Positions 45,627 through 53,726 of a stretch of 64,000 bases of DNA are shown piece after piece. A program made the translations under genes and the position numbers. Below the pieces are notes generated by a model. The model was not told where the DNA came from. It saw nothing but the letters and a program-made list of their open reading frames with translations, and ran no database searches. The stretch lies in the NCBI RefSeq assembly GCF_001507335.1, contig NZ_LMAH01000003.1, forward strand, positions 248,001 to 312,000. Reading direction: 5' to 3'. This DNA comes from Chryseobacterium sp. JAH (GTDB lineage Bacteria; Bacteroidota; Bacteroidia; Flavobacteriales; Weeksellaceae). The number at the start of each line of letters is the position of its first letter. Within the stretch, counting starts at the first letter, position 1.

Positions 45627-46273
45627 TAAAAATTTAAACACCCAATGCATTTAACAAATAAGCTGGTACTACCGTTAGAATATTCTGTCAGCATACAGCT
45701 ATCATCTGTTTTTAAATCTTTTTGTTTAAAGGCCCTACCCATCATCATTACAGGTTTTGCAAAGCTGATCATGTCTCCCGCTGTAATTACACAGATCGGC
45801 GAACTTTCTGTTTTCCCTGTTCCGCTTTCGTCTATCGTTTTAATAATTCTGTTATTCTGTAATTTACAGATCTCCACCTTTGCTTTTTCTCCAATCGCAT
45901 TATAAATATTTACCATAGAAGTCAATATTTCTAGATTAAGTGGGGCTTTATGATATGCATCTTCTGCTTTAATGCGTATTTTCTGAGCTTTACTTTTTGA
46001 CAATCCTTTTCTGGAAGCAATTTTCCAAATTTCATCATAATCTCGGTTGAATAAAGACATACCGTATCCTGTATCAACGAATCGACTTCCATAATAAAGC
46101 TGGTTCATCTCATCCTGTGACAGATTTGAAGGATTTGTTTTAAATGTTTTTAAATAGTCATCGTAATATTTTTGAGGATTTTCGGTGACGTTTTTTTTGA
46201 TTTCCTCAACATTAATTTGGCAAAAACTGAATCCAAAAATTATTAAGAGTAAAAAAGAAAGCGACTTTTTCAT
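45626..46273 (-). CDS. DUF4919-family secreted protein (copy A)
   Basis: A 215-residue secreted protein with signal peptide (ending FSFCQ). It belongs to DUF4919 by the LYYGSRFVDTGYG motif (about residues 59-71), the APLNLEILTSMVNIYNAIG helix and a C-terminal ESSPICVITAGDMISF segment. A related protein is encoded 1.3 kb upstream on the other side of the antiporter gene; the two share the LYYG, PxNLxI and SGxGK-(S/T)E patterns. Function unknown. It lies 33 bases after the antiporter and overlaps alkD. Confidence 0.75.
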   Translation of the reverse strand: MKKSLSFLLLIIFGFSFCQINVEEIKKNVTENPQKYYDDYLKTFKTNPSNLSQDEMNQLYYGSRFVDTGYGMSLFNRDYDEIWKIASRKGLSKSKAQKIRIKAEDAYHKAPLNLEILTSMVNIYNAIGEKAKVEICKLQNNRIIKTIDESGTGKTESSPICVITAGDMISFAKPVMMMGRAFKQKDLKTDDSCMLTEYSNGSTSLFVKCIGCLNF

Positions 46274-46306
46274 TTCTGATATTTTAAAAACCTAAATTAC
46301 AATCTA

Positions 46307-47593
46307 TTAATGACTCTCTTCTAAAGCAATACTTTCCAACTCTTTCTCTTCATCAGCAATCCTTTTTGGATTGGCAACTTTCGCAATGGTAAGTCCCTGA
46401 ACAATAATAGAAAACACAACCACACAATAAGTAATACTTAAAATAGCATTGCTGTATTCATTTTTTGGAATTGACATCGCCAAAGCAATGGAAACACCAC
46501 CTCGAATTCCACCCCAAAATAAAACCTTTATCGTCTGGGGACTAAACCTCGTTCTGAAAGACATAAATTTCGTAGGTCCCCAAATGGAAATAAATCTCGC
46601 TACCAAAACTACTACAATTGCCAATAATCCAGGAATTACATAATGGTTCAAATCTTTGATCATCAACAATTCAAACCCGATGAAAAGAAATAAAACAGCA
46701 TTTAAAATTTCATCAATCAGTTCCCAGAATTTAATCAGATAATCCTGAGTGACTGATTTCATTTTAAATTTAACATTAAAATTACCCATGAATAAACCTG
46801 CTGCAACCATCGTCAAAGGACCGGAAACATGCATCTGTCTTGCAACTAGATAACCTCCCATCACCACAGCCAGTGTCACCAAAACTGAAATAATATAATC
46901 ATCAACTTCACGCATTAATCTTGAAGTTATCCAACCCAAAAGAACACCTAAGAGCAAACCGCCACCAGCTTCTTTCATTAATAAAATCGTGATGTTTTCT
47001 ACACCTAAATCTACTTCGCTCCCAATTGCAAGCTGTAAGACCACTGTAAAAACCACAACCGCCATACCATCATTAAATAATGATTCACCGGCAATTTTTG
47101 TTTCTAATGATTTTGAAATATTAGCCTGTTTTAAAACACTTAAAACTGCAACGGGATCTGTAGGAGAAATCAATGCTCCAAAGACCAAACAGTAAATAAA
47201 AGGAATCTTTAACCCAACCAAAGGCAGCAAATAGAACATCCCAAATCCTACGATAAAGGTTGAAATGATGACACCTGCCGTTGAAAATATGAGGACGGGA
47301 CGAAACTGTTCCTTGAGATCATTGATATTAATGTGAATCCCTCCTGCAAAGAGCAGGAAATTCAGCATTGCTCCCATCAAAACTTCGGTAAAGTCGATAC
47401 TGTTCATCAAATCATTCAGATGCCCAAATGTTTTTGGAAGAAAATTTTCACCAAATAAAACCAAAATGATAGATACCACGATGGCAATCACCATAATTCC
47501 TATGGTGCTCGGAAGTTTTAAAAAACGGTAGTTGATATATGCAAAAATAGATGCTAATACGATAAGCGCTGAAAATGAATAATATAATTCCAA
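46307..47593 (-). CDS. CPA1-family Na+/H+ antiporter (NhaP-like)
   Basis: Monovalent cation/proton antiporter of the CPA1 family with about twelve transmembrane helices. The ion-binding helix has GALISPTDPVAVLSVLKQ (about residues 140-157), typical of the NhaP group, followed by AGESLFNDGMAVVVFTV. It most likely exports Na+ (or K+) in exchange for protons and helps pH and salt balance. No ATG is available near the start; the TTG at 47593 gives MELYYSFSALIVLASIFAY, the usual N-terminus of flavobacterial homologues. It lies between two DUF4919 genes in a five-gene operon. Confidence 0.92.
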   Translation of the reverse strand: MELYYSFSALIVLASIFAYINYRFLKLPSTIGIMVIAIVVSIILVLFGENFLPKTFGHLNDLMNSIDFTEVLMGAMLNFLLFAGGIHININDLKEQFRPVLIFSTAGVIISTFIVGFGMFYLLPLVGLKIPFIYCLVFGALISPTDPVAVLSVLKQANISKSLETKIAGESLFNDGMAVVVFTVVLQLAIGSEVDLGVENITILLMKEAGGGLLLGVLLGWITSRLMREVDDYIISVLVTLAVVMGGYLVARQMHVSGPLTMVAAGLFMGNFNVKFKMKSVTQDYLIKFWELIDEILNAVLFLFIGFELLMIKDLNHYVIPGLLAIVVVLVARFISIWGPTKFMSFRTRFSPQTIKVLFWGGIRGGVSIALAMSIPKNEYSNAILSITYCVVVFSIIVQGLTIAKVANPKRIADEEKELESIALEESH

Positions 47594-47615
47594 TAAATTG
47601 TTTTTTTTAAAAAAA

Positions 47616-48242
47616 TTAGTCTAAATAAAGTACTTTGATATAAATTTTGTTGTCACCTTTTTCCCAAACGTCAATCACCCCATCCTTCAGAGGTCTCGAA
47701 CCTCTTGTATAATCCTGTCCGATATTCATTACATTGAGAAAAATGTATTCGTCACCAACGTTATTTACCTTGAAAGCTGTTTTCTCAGATTTCCCGTCAC
47801 CGGAATTTTTGATTGCATCAGTGAGAAGTCTCAATTGCGAAATATGATGCGAAAAATTGCTTACATCTTTGGTCTGATCATACGCACGAAGCAGAATAAG
47901 AATGACATCGAGATTTGTAGGATCTTTATTGTAAAGAATTTTCCCTAATCTTATACAGTCTGCAAAATTATTGTTTTTAAAAGCGTCAGCCAGACTTTTG
48001 AACTCATCGCTGGTCTGGGAGACTTTATCTTTTATGAAATTTCTTCCGTAGTACAAATGCTGTGCTTCTACACTATCAAGAGACTTTGGAAGACCTTTAA
48101 ATTTAAAAATCAGTTTTTCATAATTGTAAGGCGAACTGGAATTCGTGAGGTTTTTCTCAATATTTTTCAGATCTACTTTAGTCTTTTGGCCAAAGGCAAA
48201 AAACGGAATAACAAGAAGAAAAACGAGTATTCTGTAATTCAT
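47616..48242 (-). CDS. DUF4919-like secreted protein (copy B)
   Basis: A 208-residue secreted protein with signal peptide (ending FAFGQ). It shares with copy A the LYYGRNF motif, the DPTNLDVILILLRAYD helix and SGDGKSEKTAF, then VGDEYIFLNV, which places it in the DUF4919 group. The start overlaps the stop of hflX (TAATG). Function is unknown. Its repeated pairing with the antiporter suggests a periplasmic partner role, which is inference. Confidence 0.7.
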   Translation of the reverse strand: MNYRILVFLLVIPFFAFGQKTKVDLKNIEKNLTNSSSPYNYEKLIFKFKGLPKSLDSVEAQHLYYGRNFIKDKVSQTSDEFKSLADAFKNNNFADCIRLGKILYNKDPTNLDVILILLRAYDQTKDVSNFSHHISQLRLLTDAIKNSGDGKSEKTAFKVNNVGDEYIFLNVMNIGQDYTRGSRPLKDGVIDVWEKGDNKIYIKVLYLD

Positions 48243-49474
48243 TAATCTTCTTTTTCAGATGTTTCATCTTCGTCGTTATCGAAATACTCGAAAAGAAAAT
48301 CATTGTATGGAAATCTCGAGATATGAATTTTCATAACCTCATCATAGATTAGTCTTTTCATTTCAGGGAAATTTTCTTTCGTCAAAGCAGAAATGAAAAC
48401 TGCAGGATGTTTAGATTTATTCATCCAGGTTCTCTTCCATTCTTCAAGAGATACATTTTTACTTGAACCCGGCGTAAGGTCATCTTCGTCTTTCTTCTCG
48501 TAGCTGAAATCGTCAATTTTGTTGAAAACCATGATCATTGGTTTCTGATGTGCGTTGATTTCCATTAAAATCTGATTCACAGATTCGATGTGGTCTTCAA
48601 AACTTTCGTGAGAAATATCGACTACGTGAATCAGAAGATCTGCTTCTCTTACCTCATCCAGTGTAGATTTAAAAGATTCTACCAATTGGGTAGGAAGTTT
48701 TCTGATAAAACCAACGGTATCGGTTAAAAGGAAAGGTAAATTACCTATTACTACTTTTCGTACCGTAGTATCAAGTGTTGCAAACAATTTGTTTTCAGCA
48801 AAAACATCAGATTTAGAAATAGCGTTCATCAGCGTAGACTTTCCTACGTTGGTATAACCTACCAAGGCTGCACGAACAACTTTCCCTCTGTTGTTACGCT
48901 GGGTCGCCATTTGCTTGTCAATCACTTTCAGTTTATCTTTTAACAAAGATATTCTGTCACGGATGATCCTTCTATCGGTTTCAATTTCCGTTTCCCCGGG
49001 ACCACGCATTCCAATTCCTCCTTTTTGCTTATCTAAGTGGGACCACATTTTGCTTAATCTAGGCAGCAAATATTGATATTGTGCCAATTCAACTTGCGTT
49101 CTGGCGTAAGAAGTCTGTGCCCTTTGCGCAAAAATATCCAGAATAAGATTGGTTCTGTCTAGGATTTTTACTTCTATTTCTTTTTCAAGATTTTTAAGCT
49201 GAGAAGGTGATAATTCATCATCAAAAATGATGGTTCCAATCTCGTTTTCTTTTACATATTCTTTTATTTCCTGAGCTTTTCCACTTCCTACAAAAGTTTT
49301 AGAATCAGGTTGAGTTAGATTCTGAGTAAAGCGTCTGTCGACCGTAGCGCCTGCAGTTAAAGCTAAAAACTCTAACTCGTCCATATATTCTTGTAACTTA
49401 TCAGCATCTTGGTTTTGAGTGACAACACCCACCAAAACTGCTCTTTCGTAATTATGTGTTTTCTTTTCTAACAT
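48242..49474 (-). CDS. hflX: Ribosome-associated GTPase HflX
   Basis: GTPase that splits stalled or heat-damaged 70S ribosomes. The N-terminal HflX domain contains the KTFVGSGKAQEI segment and a central coiled coil; the G domain has G1 GYTNVGKST (about residues 203-211), G3 DTVGFIRKLP (about 250-259) and G4 NKID (near 316). GMRGPGETEIETDRR precedes it, as in HflX. The C-terminus is acidic. The length of 410 residues is normal. First gene of a five-gene operon; the next gene overlaps its stop. Confidence 0.96.
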   Translation of the reverse strand: MLEKKTHNYERAVLVGVVTQNQDADKLQEYMDELEFLALTAGATVDRRFTQNLTQPDSKTFVGSGKAQEIKEYVKENEIGTIIFDDELSPSQLKNLEKEIEVKILDRTNLILDIFAQRAQTSYARTQVELAQYQYLLPRLSKMWSHLDKQKGGIGMRGPGETEIETDRRIIRDRISLLKDKLKVIDKQMATQRNNRGKVVRAALVGYTNVGKSTLMNAISKSDVFAENKLFATLDTTVRKVVIGNLPFLLTDTVGFIRKLPTQLVESFKSTLDEVREADLLIHVVDISHESFEDHIESVNQILMEINAHQKPMIMVFNKIDDFSYEKKDEDDLTPGSSKNVSLEEWKRTWMNKSKHPAVFISALTKENFPEMKRLIYDEVMKIHISRFPYNDFLFEYFDNDEDETSEKED

Positions 49475-49679
49475 TAAATTCTGTATAATTTATAAGATTT
49501 ACAAGATAACATTTTTAATTAATAAATGCAACTTAAGACTTAAAATACCGTTGTTTTCCCTTTTATAATCTAGTTCTTTTCCTCTGTTTTACCACCTCTA
49601 CCTCCACTTACCTTTACATCGTAAAAATCTCAACAACAGACGATAACCTCAAAACTTATAAACCAGAAATCACTTTACT

Positions 49680-50159
49680 ATGAAAAGAATTTTTATCTAC
49701 GGCTTCTTTTTGATTTTTTGCTCGATCTCAGAAGTCAATGCGCAAAAAGCAGTGCTCACCACAGGATCAAATACAACGGGAAGCAACGGCTCTGTTTCTT
49801 ACAGTGTAGGACAGATTGATTTCATCTCCAAAGGAGGCAATAATCAGGTAATGGAAGGCGTACAGCAAGCCTATGAAATCATCACACTTTCTACTACAGA
49901 AACTTCCGGCTCAGACAAGAAAGACATTTTATTGTACCCAAATCCATTTAAAGATTTTTTATTCCTGGATTTTACTACAAACGACCACCGCAATTCTGAA
50001 TTTCAATTATTTGATTCTTCCGGAAAACTTTTGCGAGAAGACAAAATCACTCAGGCAAAAACAGAATTCAACTTTTCATCACTTCCTTCGGCGATGTACA
50101 TCATAAGAATCAATCAAAAAGGAAAAAACATTAAAACTTACAAAATCATTAAAAAATAA
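49680..50159 (+). CDS. Secreted protein with T9SS type A sorting domain
   Basis: A 159-residue secreted protein. Signal peptide (ending VNAQ, about residue 22) is followed by a short Gly/Ser-rich beta region (SNTTGSNGSVSYSVGQIDF) and a C-terminal T9SS type A sorting domain beginning at LLYPNPFKDFLFLDF and ending with KTYKIIKK. The sorting domain directs export across the outer membrane. The short passenger domain suggests a structural or adhesin-like surface protein. It is first in a three-gene operon: the fibre-like gene follows after five bases. The 205-base upstream region is pyrimidine-rich and shows no clear -7 box. Confidence 0.85.
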   Translation: MKRIFIYGFFLIFCSISEVNAQKAVLTTGSNTTGSNGSVSYSVGQIDFISKGGNNQVMEGVQQAYEIITLSTTETSGSDKKDILLYPNPFKDFLFLDFTTNDHRNSEFQLFDSSGKLLREDKITQAKTEFNFSSLPSAMYIIRINQKGKNIKTYKIIKK

Positions 50160-50164
50160 TCATC

Positions 50165-52711
50165 ATGAAAAAAATTCTACTAACCGCAGGAATAATTCTT
50201 GGCTGTCATTTCGTATCAGCTCAAGTTCCCGAAAAAATGAGTTATCAGGCCGTAATGAGAAATACAACCGGCCAACTGCTTGCCAATCAGAACATCGGAG
50301 TGAAAGTAAGCATCCTCCAGGGCTCTCCGGCAGGAGCAGTAGTATATTCTGAAAGACTTACCGGTACAACCAATATCAACGGGCTCATCAGCCTAGAAAT
50401 AGGAACCGGAACAGTGCTTTCCGGAACTTACGCAACCATCAACTGGCCTTCAGGAAATTATTATTTAAAAACAGAAACAGATCCCACTGGTGGAACTTCG
50501 TATACAATTGCGGGTACAAGTCAGCTACTGAGTGTGCCTTATGCAATGTATGCCAAATCTTCAGGCAGTTCGAGCGGAGGCTTTACTTTACCCTATACAG
50601 CAACAGTTAATAATCCCTCAAATCTTTTTACGATAACAAATGACGGAGACGGAACTTCTCTGGAAGGAATCAACACCACCACAACTTCAAGTGTTGCAGC
50701 GGTAAAAGGTACAGTCACTAACCTTTCACCGGGCGGATTTTCATCTGGTGTTCACGGAATCAACAACGGAACTGGAGGTTTAGGCATTGGAGTTTGGGGC
50801 TCTCAAGCCGGAAGTGGATGGGGAGTTTATGGTGTAACACCAACAGGATTGGGAGTATACGGAAATTCTTCAGGATCAGGATATGGTGTTTATGCCAACA
50901 GTAATACAGGAACGGGATTAAGTGCAACAAGTACCAATGGCTCCGCTGCCAACATTTCAATTTTAAATAATGCAAATACAAGTACGGTTCTTACCGCAAA
51001 TACCGTTGGAAACGGAACCGTCATCAATGTCTCATCTTCTGGTTCAGGAGCAGGCGTTATGAGTAGCACAGGAACCGGCTTCGCTATTCATGGTATTACG
51101 AGTGCGCAAACTTCTGCCGGAGTTATCGCCGATAACAATGGTGCAGGTGAAGCTGTAGTCGGAAGAAACACGAGTGATATTGCAGGAGCTGTAGTCGGAA
51201 GAAATGACGGCGGAGGTTACGGAGTACATGGTTTTGTATCAACAAACACCACAGGAACAGGAATCGGAGTATACGGGCGAGTTGGTCTCAACAACAGCAA
51301 AGGCCGGGCAGGAAGATTTCAGAATTTCCTCGCAACAAACGACAGAAACACTTTCGAAGTAGAATCTAACAGCACCGGAAATATCCCAGACAATACTCAG
51401 GGTAATGTATCCTCTTTTCTTGCCAGTAACACAAACAGTGTAAGTGCAGCAGTAAGGGGTGAGGTAAAAACCATTTTCGGAAACTTTGGAGCAGCAGGTA
51501 TTTTTGGCGTATCATCAGGAACAGGTGGATTCGGAGGACTTTTCCATGCTTCAAATATCAACGGAAACGGAGCCGCTATGATAGCAATAACTGACGGAAA
51601 CGGAAATGCTATTACAGCAAATGCCGGAAAAAACGGAAATGCAATAGAAGCTAATGTAGATGGAACCGGAAATGCTCTTTATGCCTGGGTACCTACTTTT
51701 TCGGAAGGACGCGCCGGGAGATTTGAAATTTTTAATGACGAAAATGAAAGTGATGTTATCTCTGTAAAAACAGTTGGTAATGGTACCGCCGGTAACTTTA
51801 AAGTAGACAGAATAACCGGAACATCACCTGCTGTAAAAGGTGAAGTAACATCTCAATTCGCCAATTTTGGTACAGCTGGGGTTTATGGTCTATCTTCAGG
51901 AACAGGTGGTTTTGCAGGGCTATTTTATCAAAGCAACATCAACGGAAACGGCCCGGCCTTACTTGCTTTAACCGACGGTAACGGAAATGGAATCACAGCA
52001 AATGCCGGAAAAAATGGTGACGGCGTAGAAGCCACAGCGGATGGTACCGGTTCAGCGATTTATGGCTGGATTCCTAATTTTGGAACAGGTAAAGCCGGAT
52101 ATTTCAGAAATTTCAATAACGCTAATAGCCAGCCGGTAGTTCATGTAACAACTACAGGGACTGGCTCAACATTACTAATCAACCATCAAGGTCCGTCAGG
52201 AAATATTGCCACCTACCAAAACAATTCAACCAATGTAGCCCGTATTGATAAAACCGGAAAAGGATTTTTCAACGGCGGAACCCAAAACAGCGGTGCCGAT
52301 TTAGCAGAAGCATTTGATGTAGAGGGAAATACTTCAGAATATGAGCCGGGAGATATTCTTATCATTTCTACAGATACCGACAGAACCGTAGAAAAATCTT
52401 CAAAAGCCTATTCAACTTTGGTCGCCGGTGTTTATGCTACAAAGCCAGGCGTTCTTCTAACAGAGGAAAATATTGATTCCGAATTGATCGGTAAAGTTCC
52501 GATGGGTGTTGTAGGGGTAATTCCTACTAAAGTTTGCCTTGAAGGAGGAAAAATAAAAAGAGGCGATCTTTTGGTAACCTCATCAAAATCTGGAGTTGCT
52601 ATGAAAGCCAATCCTAAAAAGGTGCAAATAGGTCAAGTTATCGGAAAAGCTCTTCAGGATTATGACCAAAACTCAATCGGAAAAATAAAAGTATTAGTTA
52701 ACATTAAATAA
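50165..52711 (+). CDS. Glycine-rich fibre-like secreted protein with tandem repeats
   Basis: An 848-residue secreted protein. After the signal peptide (ending VSAQ) comes the MSYQAVMRNTTGQLL domain (about residues 24-135), common at the start of Bacteroidetes tail-fibre-like proteins. The middle is Gly/Asn/Thr-rich with many GVYG/GxGxG beta-helix-like repeats. Two long copies of about 127 residues, at about 429-555 and 556-682, share SSGTGGFxGLF, SNINGNG, DGNGN and ITANAGKNG. The C-terminal ~140 residues (GADLAEAFDVEG to the end) look like the conserved end domain of such fibre proteins. No T9SS sorting domain is seen. Likely surface or adhesin; function unknown. Confidence 0.7.
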   Translation: MKKILLTAGIILGCHFVSAQVPEKMSYQAVMRNTTGQLLANQNIGVKVSILQGSPAGAVVYSERLTGTTNINGLISLEIGTGTVLSGTYATINWPSGNYYLKTETDPTGGTSYTIAGTSQLLSVPYAMYAKSSGSSSGGFTLPYTATVNNPSNLFTITNDGDGTSLEGINTTTTSSVAAVKGTVTNLSPGGFSSGVHGINNGTGGLGIGVWGSQAGSGWGVYGVTPTGLGVYGNSSGSGYGVYANSNTGTGLSATSTNGSAANISILNNANTSTVLTANTVGNGTVINVSSSGSGAGVMSSTGTGFAIHGITSAQTSAGVIADNNGAGEAVVGRNTSDIAGAVVGRNDGGGYGVHGFVSTNTTGTGIGVYGRVGLNNSKGRAGRFQNFLATNDRNTFEVESNSTGNIPDNTQGNVSSFLASNTNSVSAAVRGEVKTIFGNFGAAGIFGVSSGTGGFGGLFHASNINGNGAAMIAITDGNGNAITANAGKNGNAIEANVDGTGNALYAWVPTFSEGRAGRFEIFNDENESDVISVKTVGNGTAGNFKVDRITGTSPAVKGEVTSQFANFGTAGVYGLSSGTGGFAGLFYQSNINGNGPALLALTDGNGNGITANAGKNGDGVEATADGTGSAIYGWIPNFGTGKAGYFRNFNNANSQPVVHVTTTGTGSTLLINHQGPSGNIATYQNNSTNVARIDKTGKGFFNGGTQNSGADLAEAFDVEGNTSEYEPGDILIISTDTDRTVEKSSKAYSTLVAGVYATKPGVLLTEENIDSELIGKVPMGVVGVIPTKVCLEGGKIKRGDLLVTSSKSGVAMKANPKKVQIGQVIGKALQDYDQNSIGKIKVLVNIK
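51446..52210 (+). repeat. In-gene tandem repeat of about 127 codons
   Basis: Two consecutive segments of the fibre-like gene, starting at 51446-51449 and 51830, encode copies with clearly shared patterns (VRGEV/VKGEV, SSGTGGF, SNINGNG, ITANAGKNG, DGTG). The copies are diverged at protein level but still obvious by eye. Confidence 0.75.
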
Positions 52712-52719
52712 AAACCACC

Positions 52720-53133
52720 ATGAAATCATTATATACCATTCCATTTTTACTATTAAGTGTAACATTTTACACACAGGAAAAAAAACATGCAGAAACTCAG
52801 GATCAGGAAAAAGTTTTGAAAGAAGCAAAAGCATTCGAACAAAAAATGCAGAAAGAAAGCGAAATCACTTCTGCTAAAAAAGACAAGCAGACAGCTTTAG
52901 CTTCTGAACAGGGACTTGAAGTAAAAATGCAGGAGGAAAAAATTCCTAGCCAAAGCAATATACAAGGTAAGCTATTGCCCCACACAGCAAGTTTTGAAGA
53001 GATTTTAGCATCAATCCCAAACAGACAAAATACACGTAAAGCTAAGGTCCCGATCAATCAATCTGTCAAAGTTCAGGGTTTACCAAATACTGCAACCTTG
53101 GAAGAAATAAAAAAAACGATTCCTAAAAACTAA
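52720..53133 (+). CDS. Small secreted protein with repeated LPxTAxxEEI motif
   Basis: A 137-residue exported protein with a signal peptide (about 20 residues, ending FYTQ), then a strongly charged Lys/Glu/Gln-rich region likely helical or disordered. The C-terminal half contains the same motif twice: LLPHTASFEEILASIPN and GLPNTATLEEIKKTIPK, about 45 residues apart. I do not recognise the family. Its place, nine bases after the fibre-like protein and before a strong terminator, suggests a role with that protein, for example as a chaperone or anchor; this is inference. Confidence 0.55.
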   Translation: MKSLYTIPFLLLSVTFYTQEKKHAETQDQEKVLKEAKAFEQKMQKESEITSAKKDKQTALASEQGLEVKMQEEKIPSQSNIQGKLLPHTASFEEILASIPNRQNTRKAKVPINQSVKVQGLPNTATLEEIKKTIPKN

Positions 53134-53156
53134 GCTAATAACCATTTTCATTCTTA

Positions 53157-53192
53157 AGTAAGTCCGCAAAAATTGCGGACTTACTGTTTTTT
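53157..53192 (+). terminator. Terminator of the fibre-protein operon
   Basis: A perfect 13-bp stem (AGTAAGTCCGCAA with TTGCGGACTTACT) and 3-base loop are followed by a G and six T. Confidence 0.85.
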
Positions 53193-53206
53193 AGCGAGAC
53201 AAAAAA

Positions 53207-53641
53207 TTAATCCCAATCGGCAGCAATGAATTTCATCTCATCCCCACTTCCGTCGGAAAGTGTAAGGCGATGTCCTTCTATAGAATAATTCGTCATGCTT
53301 CCGAATTTTTTCATAAAAGCATTCTCCAGTTCCATGTTTCTGCATGCCATTTCTGTGTTTCCTATTCCTGAGATACTGATTTTTCCGTTATTTTTTAACT
53401 CAGCTACAAAAAAGATACTGTTACATCCCATTTTAGCGGTACCTTTTACGGTATTGCCTGTTCTTTCACCAGTCAGATTAATCTGGGCTTTACTTTCAAC
53501 CAATTGCTGCTTTGTAAATTGATCAAATGAAATCATCATCCATTCCCTCTGATAATGCTGGTTATTGACCTTTGCAGAAGAGCAATTTAAAACCAACGTT
53601 AAAATGAAAGCAGCAAAAAGACTTAAAATAATGTTTTTCAT
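53207..53641 (-). CDS. META-domain lipoprotein (HslJ-like)
   Basis: A 144-residue predicted lipoprotein (LTLVLNCSS puts the lipidated Cys near residue 20). The mature region is a META domain, as in E. coli HslJ: REWMMISFDQF at the start, MGCNSIFF in the middle and the characteristic TEMACRNMELENAFMKKF, followed by YSIEGHRLTLSDGSGD. Domains of this type are linked to heat-shock and novobiocin tolerance in E. coli; the molecular role is unknown. Its two internal Cys (MGCN and MAC) are conserved in the family. Convergent with the fibre-protein operon. Confidence 0.85.
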   Translation of the reverse strand: MKNIILSLFAAFILTLVLNCSSAKVNNQHYQREWMMISFDQFTKQQLVESKAQINLTGERTGNTVKGTAKMGCNSIFFVAELKNNGKISISGIGNTEMACRNMELENAFMKKFGSMTNYSIEGHRLTLSDGSGDEMKFIAADWD

Positions 53642-53726
53642 ACCACTCTGCCACCCATTTTCATACCAATTACGGATGGATTATCGTAAAAATTAGTAAA
53701 TTAGCCCCACAATAATTATTTAAAAA

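Noticed and set aside
50760..51554. Short minus-strand frames rich in His and Leu within the fibre gene
   Set aside because: They mirror the Gly/Asn/Thr repeats of the real gene.
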